A DNA stretch of 64,000 bases from NCBI RefSeq assembly GCF_010183535.1, contig NC_071331.1, positions 19,964,001-20,028,000 on the forward strand, written 5' to 3'. Source of the stretch: Caenorhabditis remanei. Taxonomy: Eukaryota > Nematoda > Chromadorea > Rhabditida > Rhabditidae. The notes below the pieces were generated by a model, which saw nothing but the letters and a program-made list of their open reading frames with translations, was not told where the DNA came from and ran no database searches. Shown piece after piece: positions 47,231 to 56,696 of the stretch; within the stretch, counting starts at the first letter, position 1; the number at the start of each line of letters is the position of its first letter. The position numbers and the translations under genes are program-made.

Positions 47231-48117
47231 CTGGAATTATCAGGTTTGAGTGGAAAATTTTTATATTCAATTAATTATATTTGAAGGCCGGATAATTAAA
47301 CTCAACCAGTAGTTGAATAATGTGAAACATTTTAATGTTTCATCAAGATTTAATTATAAAAGAGTGGTATCCGAAAAAAAGAGCGGCATTTGGAAACATT
47401 TTTAAATTGGAAAAAAAATTCTATTTCACAAAAATTTGATATTCCATCAAATTTGGAAAGTTTGATAAACCTGGTAGAGTAAGGGGATGACTTCACTGAT
47501 AAAAATTTAGACATTTCTCAATTCTTTTCGAACTTTCTTTGTTGGGAAAAAAGTATTTCTGTTTCACCAAAATTTGTTTTTCAACTAATTCTAGTTCAGG
47601 TCGTTTATATTGGATAAAACTGAAAAAAATTACTCAAATTGTTTAGAAAATGTTTCTCAAATGGAAAAAGTTAAAAACACTTCTAATCATTCATAACATT
47701 CATTTTTATAACAAATAACTTGCACTCGACATATATTTTGAAGTCCGGATTATTAAAGTCTACCAGTAGTTGAATAAATTGAAACATATTTATGTTTCAT
47801 CAAGATTTAATCAAGATTTGTGCATAGCTTCTCAAAAATAAAAATAAAGTGGCACAAATCGTTGTACCAAATTTGGAAACCATTGGTTTCCTACTTGGGT
47901 TTAATACAAAAAAGATTCATAAAGCGACGGGTGGAGGAGGAAAACCGGTTGAGTTTCCTTTTTCCGGAATACAGAAGTTGAAACTTTGAAATTGCTTTGT
48001 GTTTAAAAGACAGCTATAGTAATAATTTTTCGGTTTTGATTTTAAAAAGTAGTTTTAAACTTTATATATCATCGAAAACACTCGAAAAAATCACTTAGCC
48101 TTGCAAATTTTTTGAAT

Positions 48118-48228
48118 CATTCCGAATTCCGGAATTCCGGGTTTTTTTGTCAGTCCCGTTCTGGATTCCGGATTCCGAATTTCGAAAATTTGATTCCGGT
48201 TCCGGATTCCGGATTCCGGAAACTGAAA
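48118..48228. repeat. Degenerate ATTCCGG / CCGGAAT tandem repeat
   Basis: Overlapping ATTCCGG, TTCCGGA and GGATTCCG units fill the interval. It lies between the intact and broken copies of the membrane-protein exon. The short minus-strand frames with repeated Arg-Asn-Pro-Glu are artefacts of this repeat. Confidence 0.75.
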
Positions 48229-48250
48229 AATGGCATTTCGTACAACTCTG

Positions 48251-48356
48251 GTATCTAGACTCATTGAGAATTCGAGTTGTTCCAGCCACTTCAGCACTTT
48301 CGAAATTTGTCGTTAGTAGCCTCATGTTCATTGTCCTCGTCTAGGAACAGTTTTTG
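48251..48356 (-). pseudogene. Broken duplicate of the membrane-protein terminal exon
   Basis: Keeps the acceptor, the CAAAAACTGTTCCTAGACGA start and the GAAAGTGCTGAAGTGGCTGG segment of 46800-46949. The middle is replaced and the reading frame is lost. It is about 1.4 kb from the intact exon. Confidence 0.75.
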
Positions 48357-49642
48357 CTGAAATAATACAATTTTTTTTCTGTTTCTAAACTTTAGAAAAC
48401 ATGCTTCAGTTAATTTGCTATTATTATCATTTTGTCAAGCAATCCGTATGTGCAGTTCTTAATATAAGTTTTTTTCAATACCCGGAATAAAAAACAAAAT
48501 ATTTGTTAAGTTGAGAATCTAGTAAATTAAATTTACTGTTTCAGAAGAACCTTTGAAGGGAGCTAAACTCATTTGGATGCTTGACCTCTCTTTTCTAAAA
48601 CTGACCAAAATTGAACTCTGATTGAATATATAGCGCCTAAAGTTATATATGATGAGCAAAATGTGTTGTTTCAGAGATTTACTGTTCCAGAAGAGATCGA
48701 AAAGTCAGTGAAGTTGATAAACTGATAGTAAGATTAATGAAACGATTTCGACTTGTACATCGAATTTCTCAAATAAAAGATGTTTCAATGTAAAATGTTC
48801 TGGTTCACTGAAATTTGAACATTGGACGTTAAATTGAAAATTCGGTTGCTACTTTTCATAATTAACAAGGTAATTAATCAGATGTAAACATGAAGTAGAA
48901 AAGTGCACCAGTGAAAAATTTTGAACAGAATAAATGTTTTTTCAGTTATAAATATGTCCTGTTCCAAAATATTTTTTAATTGTCATCAAGAATAATTCAT
49001 TTGTAGAAGCTTAATTAAGCTGCTTAATAACCGGTATTGTTATCCTTGTGCACTCATATTTACGTTCTGTTATTTTTTGAAACGGTAACAATATTTTTTC
49101 AATTTCGAAAAAAGTACTGTCTCAAAGTAATTGCAAAATAATATTGGAAATGAATCAGACAATTTTCTAAAGCGTATAATAAATTATTGTGAAACTCTTG
49201 CTTTAACAATAATCTAGTTTCATGACTCTAGTATGAATAGCTTCTACGCTGAAACTCGGAAATTATTCATGTTTACTGTTTTAACAAATTGTTGTTAGAC
49301 TAATTGATTTCAGCAGTCGATTCCATTTATTTTAAGTTTGATCAGTGTGACCGAAGTCAAAAATTATAGGATTAGAAACTAAAAAAACATATTTTGTATG
49401 TTTTTTGGATGATAAACTTTATTTTTCAAATTTGAAAAAAAATCTGTTGCAAAACATTCACAAAATAAAATTTTACATTCTTCAACTAATTCCCGAAATT
49501 GTCTAGATTCTTTCAATTCTGAGTAAATTGTTCTGGGGGATTTTTTGGAACATTTTTATACAAAATAGAACTAATTTTTTCAATTTATTGAAACAGAAAA
49601 AATCACAAGTTTCGGACGCAGTTGCGCTGTAAAAAATAAATT

Positions 49643-50922
49643 ATTCCCGCAAATTACTCGCAAAGTTCACAAGACAAAATGAACTATTCGTATTTCACGC
49701 GTTGATCATTTCTACCGTTGATTTTCTGAAAATAGTTATTTTCCTGTGAGGAAGAGAGAACCGCGCTTTTTGAGAGAGACGCAGAGTGTGCGACTTAAAG
49801 GCGCTCACAGTTATGGGCGAGGGTCTTGCCGCGAACGAATGTTAACAGGGCGGCAAACAGAGAAATTAAAATCATTCTACGTGCGTTTCGTTACCCACCC
49901 TAGAGTCCCCACCCACGAAACGCACTTCGAAAAGAGACAGAGAGGCGAGGAATAAGCAGAGTTATTTTCAGAAGGATCGAGACTCCAGGTTGCCGATCGT
50001 CTTCACGAGAAAATGCCATCAGACGCCGATTTCAACGCTCAAAACGACAGTTCGATCGGCGAAGAACGAGCAACACGCTTTGGGGAAGAACATAGTCGTA
50101 GATGATCAGCCACGAAGTACTCCGAAACGGCTGATGTCAAGATGGAGAGGAAAACAACAAAAACGAGCTCGTCGCCTTCCATGACTTCAGGAGAGCATGA
50201 CTTCAGGAGAGCAGCAACGACAGCGGATTCCAGAAGAAGTCAACAAGAGAAGATGGAAGGTGGAGGAACAACCGAGGCCCGGAACGATATCTCCACGAAA
50301 CCCAAAGACTCAGGGAACAAGAGGAGAGCTGAGAAGACGCCCGCGATCCCCATCCTCATGAATAGTATAAATCCGTAGATTAAGATTTCTTTCGTTTTTG
50401 TTCGATTTCCTCTCATCCCATTGATCCCCACTCTCAACCACTGTGTCATTCATACCCCCCATCAACGTGTCATCACTCCCAAAGGTGCCATCAATTTACT
50501 TACCTGTTTTTGTTTTGCTGTTCACTAATCCCCCGCTGTTACATCTGTACGTGTGGTCCGCGCCTCGCGGACCACACCAAAACTACTACCAAAAACAACG
50601 CCACTAAAGCCTAAAAACAAGTAATAAACTCTGTAAATTAATTGTTTTCTTCTCTGTTCTATTCGATCGATACTGAAACAGGAAAATGTATTATGCCGAC
50701 CCGAATGGGGAGGAATAATAATAATTTGGTAATTAAAGTCGTGAACTTTTTCTAATCTCATTTCCACTTATTTTTTCTGAAATTTATTTTATTATTTCGG
50801 AAAAGTTCTCGACTTTAATTACCAAATTATTATTTTCAGAAAATCAACGGTAGAAATGATCAACGCGTGAAATACGAATAGTTCACTTTGTCTTGTGAAC
50901 TTTGCGAGTAATTTGCGGGAAA
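49643..50922. mobile_element. 1.28-kb TIR element with GC-richer cargo
   Basis: Terminal inverted repeats of 92 bp (49643-49734 and 50831-50922) are almost exact, from ATTCCCGCAAATTACTCGC inwards to ATTTTCTGAAAATA. The 1.1-kb interior has a higher GC content and differs in character from the flanks. It has open frames at about 50011-50103, 50142-50375 and 49746-49952, none transposase-like. It also has an acceptor-like TTATTTTCAG at 49963-49972, a 12-bp perfect hairpin and a nested inverted repeat (50706-50836). The transposon family is undetermined. Confidence 0.75.
50551..50577. other. Perfect 12-bp GC-rich hairpin
   Basis: GTGTGGTCCGCG, loop CCT, CGCGGACCACAC. It is an unusually strong stem for this AT-rich window and lies near the right end of the cargo of the 49643-50922 element. 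Confidence 0.85.
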
Positions 50923-50934
50923 TGAACTTTCCGA

Positions 50935-51075
50935 ACTTTTTGCGAATCGAGACGAACCGAATGCGAGACAAACCGAACCGAGACGAACCGAACCGAACCG
51001 AGACTGAGTGCGAGACGAACCGGGACGAACCGAGTCGAGCCGAAACCGGGAAATCGGGAATTTTGCGAGTTTCGT
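50935..51075. repeat. Degenerate GACGAACCGA tandem repeat
   Basis: About ten imperfect units based on GAGACGAACCGAACC and GCGAGACGAACCG, starting 13 bp right of the TIR element. Both strands stay open across it only because of the repeat. Confidence 0.8.
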
Positions 51076-52280
51076 CTCGCGAGGCGACACTCTACTAGCC
51101 TAATTCAATAATAAATATTCTTTTTTTGAGTTGAAACAGTAAACATTCTGAAAAAGTTTGTACAAGACGGATAATAGTGTCTAACATAGTTCTCGTTGAA
51201 CTAAAGAGAAAGCTTTATTCAATTTTAATTTGAGCATACTTCGGACCTTATTTTTCACCAAAAAATTTCAAAACACCATGACTTCTAGAATTTAGATAAG
51301 ACAATGAATATAATGCTAATTATTTGGCATTAACTAAACTGAACCAGTTTTTAAAATCTTATTTTGTAAAAAAAAATTTGATTTATTTTTACTGTTTCAT
51401 GATACAAAAATTATAATTTCGAAAAACTTGATATTCAGTACGAATGTTGGTCCCCTCTCTCTCTTTTGTCTACTTCTTATCATGCTAGAAAAATATGAAA
51501 CAACTGTTTGTCTTTGGAATTTGTTTCTAGTTTCAGCTTTCCATCAATTATATTCATCACTTTCCGTCTTCATTCCATTGCCCATTGAATTCGCTCACAA
51601 AACTTTACGTGACTCATTAACACGTTTTTATAATAAATGTAGGTCAGCAATGAAGCAATGAAACTGATTTGAAAAGCTAACATCGAAAATATTAACAGTA
51701 TGGAAAAAAACTGAATGAGGTCAGATTTGAGTGCAACAGTAAACTGTTTTTAGCAAAGTGATTAGTATACTCGGTGAAAAACTACTACAGAAAGAACTAT
51801 GCTTTCTTAAACTGTTTTCTAGCTATATAGCATTCTGATAAATTGTTCAAATATGATTTTGCGAGCTGCATTAAAGTTTTGTATTTATAAGTTGCATACT
51901 ATGATTTTTTGAAACAAAAATATATCGAACGATCAGTTTTGAGAAAATTACGGTTTCAAAATATTGAAAGAAACGATTGGTTAAAAAATCTATGATTGGA
52001 AAACTGTTGGCGCTCGACTGCTCAAATTTTAGTATTTCTCGCGATGTCAACTAGAAATAGGTAAGCAAACGTGATTTTGAAAAAGCTGTATTTGCTAGAC
52101 TGTGAATACAGGATCACTAAAAAATCAGAGAACACTTTTTTGAAGCAGCGTAAAATTTTTTACTCTTTCATTCAAAATTTTTGTAGTTTTACCTGTTGAA
52201 ACAACTGTTACGAGATTGCGCTTGTATTTTTTGTAATTAATATTTGAATGCTGAATTTTTGTTTTACAGTTACACTTGTT

Positions 52281-52500
52281 TTACAGGAACCTTTTTCATA
52301 TCAGGGTTGAGAATTGGCTGAAACTTTGCACATATATACTTTCGACCCTGCTCTATCACATGCCGTTTTCAAAAGCTGCGCAATACGCCTCGTTGGCGAG
52401 AAAATTGGGTCTGAAAATTTCTGAAAATCGCCGTGTCAAATTAAACGCGTGACGCCCCTTTCTTCATTCTCGCTTTCTCTATTAAAAATATGAACATCGG
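52281..52500. other. Unassigned sequence left of the tRNA-like element
   Basis: No gene. The sequence is GC-richer than its surroundings. With the following tRNA-like segment and foldback, it may form one composite insertion between the old duplication and the retroelement. Confidence 0.3.
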
Positions 52501-52575
52501 TGGTCCAGTGGTAGCGAGGGGGAGTCGGGGTAGGAAAGGTGTTGGTTCGTTCCCGGCCACGTCAAATCTTTTTTT
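52501..52575 (+). pseudogene. tRNA-Gly-like sequence with A box, B box and oligo-T
   Basis: TGGTCCAGTGGTAG (52501-52514) is an A box as in tRNA-Gly, and GGTTCGTTCCC (52544-52554) is a B box. The T-arm GTTGG/CCGGC can pair with a 7-nt TTCGTTC loop. Seven Ts at 52569-52575 would terminate Pol III. The anticodon arm (GGGGGAGTCGGGGTAGG) and acceptor do not fold normally, so it is a pseudogene or a SINE-type promoter. Confidence 0.6.
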
Positions 52576-52587
52576 GCTTTTTTTATT

Positions 52588-53063
52588 ATGAATTTTTAAG
52601 GTGCAATTATTGGGTCTGCATCGCGTTTTTTGAGATTTGAAGAGTGTAATACTGATTTTTATGAGAATAGAAAGAAATTAGGACCACAAAAACGAAACAC
52701 ATTTTTCGAAGATTTCCACACTTTTTGATCATCAAGTGATGGTCATTAATTTTTCGAGAACAAGGTTGTTTTGGAAAAACACATTCGATGAAAGAGTGTC
52801 AAAAGAACATTTTTTCAAAAAGCTTCATGTCATTTATAATTTTTTCATGTCGAAAAGATACTGAACTCTTGTGGAAAAGTTGTTTCTCCAAAGTTTTCAA
52901 ATTAATGACCATCACTTGATGATCAAAAAGTGTGGAAATCTTCGAAAAATGTGTTTCGTTTTTGTGGTCCTAATTTCTTTCTATTCTCATAAAAATCAGT
53001 ATTACACTCTTCAAATCTCAAAAAACGCGATGCAGACCCAATAATTGCACCTTAAAAATTCAT
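52588..53063. mobile_element. Palindromic MITE, arms about 180 bp
   Basis: ATGAATTTTTAAGGTGC on the left and its complement on the right; arms continue through GGGTCTGCATCGCG and GATCATCAAGTGATGG. The loop is about 52770-52900. It directly abuts the oligo-T of the tRNA-like sequence. Confidence 0.85.
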
Positions 53064-53850
53064 ATTATGAATTCAATTTTTTCTGTGCATGAGAAGACCG
53101 CGCCGCACGCACGCGGCGGCCACTGTTGTCAACTTTACCAGAGAATGTTCTCAGTTGCCAACTTGAAGGTCATCTGAAGGCCCCCTAAGGTTTTGCCCAC
53201 AAAACTAGGACCTTCAGAACCTTCGTTACTCTCTGTTCTACTCACCTCGTTATTATTCTCCTTTATTTCCTGTTATCAGGCTTATTTTATATTGATTAAC
53301 AATTAATTATAATTCAAATACCCTCGCAAAGTAAATACGCAAGTGCGCTCCCCTGCACTTCTCTAATCCTCCACTCTCTCACTGAGAGATTCCCACACCC
53401 ACTCATTCAGTTGCGAATAGTTTCGTATATGCGAACGGGTGCAAGGAGGAGCGCGCGTATTTGTTGTGAGTGCATTGAATGGATTTCCATCTTTTCCGAA
53501 GGTTTTTTGGGTGCATTGTCACTCTTTTTACCCTTCGCCATCAATGACAACACCCGCACGCACTCCTCGCAGTCACCTGCTCGTCATACCGTCAACTTTA
53601 TCATTTTCACCTTATTTTACCTTTTTCTGGTGCTTTATCAAGGGATTCCGCGATAGAGAGCGTAATAAATGGGTCATTGTATACATGTGTACTGTTATTT
53701 CCGGTTGCATTGCTTATCTTACACAAAAATAGCCATTATTCATATTAGATTGCGTGATAATAACGGATTAGGCAATAGTCTCCGACCGCTCTTACTTGCC
53801 TTCTCCACATGGTGCATAACGACCGTTCAATTTTTTAATTGATGGCCAGC

Positions 53851-54030
53851 GGCTCTTAGGTCTCTTCATAATTCGTTAATTTATCGATTTTGGCATTTCC
53901 GTTGTATAGTGGCTCTTATGTCTCTACGTAAATCGTTAATTTATCGATTTCGACATTCCCACTTGAAGGCGTCTCTTATGTCTCTACACAAATCGTAAAT
54001 TTATCGTTTTTTCGACCTTCCCGCTGTATA
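53851..54030. repeat. Three tandem copies of a 60-bp unit
   Basis: Units begin GGCTCTTAGGTCTCTTC, GGCTCTTATGTCTCTACG and GTCTCTTATGTCTCTACAC, each followed by AATCGTTAATTTATCGATTT-like sequence. The period is exactly 60 bp. Confidence 0.85.
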
Positions 54031-54210
54031 TGAACCGAGTCGGCTCGCAAACTTCTGATTTTCTGAATATTTGGCTAAAAACGTGTAAAAAGTGAGCAAT
54101 TGTAGCTAAAAAATAGCAACATGTTACCCTTTACCCTCTTTGTTTCGTTTTTCTTTGATTTTCCGCGCTTTCGTCGTCTTTCCGTTCTCTCCTTTTCAGA
54201 TTTTTCCTTT

Positions 54211-54354
54211 GTCACCAGTCGACGGCTCAGGGCATTGTCCGCTAGTCCATTCCTGGTCAAAGGAGAATTTTTGGCAGTCAACGTCACCAGTCGACGGCTC
54301 CCGGCATTGTCCGCGAGTCCATTCCTGGTCAAAAGAGGATTTTGGCAGTCAACG
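54211..54354. repeat. Two tandem copies of a 72-bp unit
   Basis: Both begin GTCACCAGTCGACGGCTC and end TTTTGGCAGTCAAC. They differ at about seven positions. The unit is a multiple of three, so open frames cross it. Confidence 0.9.
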
Positions 54355-54433
54355 ACGCGAATCGAGCTGAAAAGTCCTACACCACAGTGTGTAGGCAGAA
54401 GAAAGAAGGCCAAATGGATCGTAGAAGTCGTGG

Positions 54434-54621
54434 TTGGCCAACATTCCGCTCGAAAATCGTTGAAGAAAGAAGAACAAGTCAGTCTACGAAGTCTGCGTTA
54501 TTCTACGAGGTCTACGTCGAATTTTCTACGATGTCTGCGTTATTCTACGATGTCCCGGTCACTCTACGAAGTCTACATTATTCTACGACGTCTACGTTGG
54601 CCAACATCCGCTCGAAAATCG
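54434..54621. repeat. TCTACGA repeats bounded by a direct repeat
   Basis: TTGGCCAACATTCCGCTCG (54434) and TTGGCCAACATCCGCTCG (54597) bound five or six units of ATTCTACGANGTCTACG. The second bounding repeat contains CATCCGC. Confidence 0.8.
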
Positions 54622-55062
54622 CCGTCGAAGCTGACATCTGCTGAAAAACGACGGAACTAGCCCCAGACCCGCACTAGAGACCCTTTTTCGATTGTCGTTC
54701 TCATCTAGAATGCCGAAAAACTCTGTGTCATGTCATGGCGAAACTCTGCTCGATTTTTTCTATTCACCCAAGTCGAAATTCTATGAATTTCGCACAAATT
54801 TGCGTCATTATGAGCAATTTTGCTTTTAACATGAGCAACAATGCCGTAAATCGACACAAGTTTGAATTCCCGCCAAAAAGTCGTACTGTCTAATGTTCAC
54901 CGACATTGCGTACGACTGCGGACTTAACGAGCGCGAACGGAAAATATTTTCCTCTCCTAAAATTTTTTCTCGTCTCTCTTGCCGTTTCTCCGTAATTTCC
55001 GTTGATTTTATCCGTATTTTCCGTGATTAAAATTAATTAAAGGGATTATTTCAGACTTCTCG

Positions 55063-56121
55063 ATGGCAACCGACGACGAAACACCACCATCCGCCCCACA
55101 GGCCAGCGAAAACTTGGAGGGACAGTCCATGACAACCTCCGCAACAGTTCCAGCGCCAACATCCGCGGATTCAAGCTCTAATAAGAGTGAGGTTGGTAGT
55201 TTCTAGTCACGAATAGAAAAAATCACCAAAAAATCTGAAAATATCTGAGAATTTTCGACCAAAAACGCAAAAAAATCGATAATTTTCGACTGAAAATCAT
55301 CGAAAAGTGGCTAAAAGCTGCAAATTTTGTGTCAAAACCAGATAAATTTCACTCTTTTGTGGATAAAAAGGCCAATGGCCACTCCTTCGGCAAAATTTTA
55401 GTCGGATTCGATAAAATTTCGTAATATTTCGACGAAAAACGCTAAAAATCAGTGATTTTGAGCATGTTTAAGCTAAAATTCAGTGAACGCCGACGAAATC
55501 GTAGTCAAACTGCTTAAATTCGGTAAAAGCATCAAAGCTGACACCATTTCTGCCCAGTTTCTATTAGATTTTAAGGACTTCCGAGAGATTCTCAGCTAAA
55601 ACATCACTTAATGATGCAATTTTCGAATTCTGGTGGAGGCGACGCGGCCGCGTAGCGGTTCCAGAGCCACTTTCGAAAATATTTCGAATACCCACTCATA
55701 GGAATCGATTATTGCTCATTACTCACAATTTCGGTCACTATTCCATTAAGAATTTAATAGAAATATACTGAAAAACACTGATTTACAGCTAAAAATTTGC
55801 TAATTTAAGGCTAAAACTCGATAATCCACTCTCATTACCTATAATAACCTCTAATCATACTGTTTTCATTACAGAACAGCGACAACAACCGCGACATCAA
55901 AGCGGAAGATGACGTTGACAACGATTCGGAGGATTCGGCCACTGAGATCAACATCCGCATGCCCATGGCAGCACCGGGTGCTCCTCGCCAACCTCGCTCA
56001 CAACCATCTATGTTGCTCAGAGGTATAGTGTACATGAGAGAAGAGCTCTTCAATAACTAAAATAGTTACAGAGTCTCAAGGACGAGTCCAATCAAGAGCG
56101 ATGAGACAATGGATCGACTAA
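55063..56121 (+). CDS. Small acidic ORF of the retroelement region, three exons
   Basis: Exons 55063-55191, 55875-56022 and 56072-56121 join in phase to 108 residues. The second intron is canonical (GTATAG/TTACAG, 49 nt). The first uses a weak GTTGGT donor and is 683 nt. The protein is low in complexity: Ser/Thr/Ala-rich at first, then acidic (IKAEDDVDNDSEDSATEI), then basic. The start follows a splice acceptor by nine bases. After the TAA the same frame stays open to 56334, and another frame (56109 onwards) is also open. The end of the gene is therefore uncertain, and a frameshifted longer gag-like protein is possible. The family is not recognised. Confidence 0.4.
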
Positions 56122-56416
56122 GTGATGGAGGGAAGAGGATGCCACCCGGAAAGAGAGCTCGGAGGAAAAACTGCAACCGTAGTTACAGTCGAAGCCTTCA
56201 CCGAACACCTAATCCGCCCACCTCCAATCCATATCGACGCTGCCACGGACAACCAGTCCGCACGGCGGCAGTCGAGGTCGACATCCCGCGTCCAACGCCA
56301 ACAGCCGCATCCGAACCTGTCTTGGACAGAATAGGAGGTAAAATTAAAGCATATATGTCGAAAATATAACGAATCTCTCCTTTCCAGAGTTTGTGCTCCG
56401 CTCAATCGACTCCTAA
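56109..56416 (+). CDS. Overlapping Arg/Pro-rich frame with a possible spliced end
   Basis: Open from at least 56072 through ATG 56109 to a GTAAAA donor at about 56337. Joined to an acceptor (TTTCCAG, about 56385), it would stop at 56416. The start is very basic (KRMPPGKRARRKNC), the rest proline/threonine-rich. It competes with the frame annotated at 55063-56121; only one can be the main product. Confidence 0.3.
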
Positions 56417-56696
56417 ACCGTTCACTGAAACGGAAGACAAGGGGAATGGGACGGAACACAACAAGGACAACATCCGCACAACACTCGGAAAAGGAAGAGA
56501 GCGACAACCGCTGAAAAGCCTAGGAGCTGCTAACATCCCTAATTGTTAAATCACTGTTTTTATCTTCTGATTAATCCTTATCGTAAAATAAATGAACATA
56601 TCTTCATTTCTCTACAGATATTGATTTTCTCGTACATCACGACTTGTTGTTATTTTTCAGTGTGGGCTCTATGTCTCACTGTAATATGTATTACAG

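Larger units (their letters stand above)
48430..52280. repeat. Old segmental duplication (right copy; partner 20780-24850)
   Basis: See the left copy for anchors. This copy contains the TIR element 49643-50922 and the GACGAACCGA repeat, both absent from the partner, and lacks the hAT MITE. Confidence 0.75.
53124..55054 (+). other. Probable LTR and leader region of a retroelement
   Basis: Starts near TGTTGTCAACTTTACC after a GC-rich stretch. No partner LTR is in the window, so the boundary is tentative. The region has little coding potential, several internal tandem repeats (53851, 54211, 54434) and ends at an acceptor (TATTTCAG, 55054) nine bases before the first ATG of the next ORF. Open frames at 53411-53732 and 54121-54660 look like by-products of repeats. 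Confidence 0.4.

Noticed and set aside
48091..48344. Overlapping frames with repeated Arg-Asn-Pro-Glu on the minus strand and similar on the plus strand
   Set aside because: Explained by the ATTCCGG repeat; only the short exon-derived part is meaningful.
53411..53732. Overlapping frames of 81 and 97 codons after the putative LTR start
   Set aside because: Two overlapping frames of biased composition in leader sequence, without splice or domain support.
54121..54660. 179-codon open frame
   Set aside because: It is open only across the 72-bp and TCTACGA tandem repeats; composition follows the repeats, and no start context or domain was seen.
56118..56507. 129-codon minus-strand frame, and others at 57341-57796
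   Set aside because: Antisense to spliced plus-strand exons whose domains and splice sites are clear.
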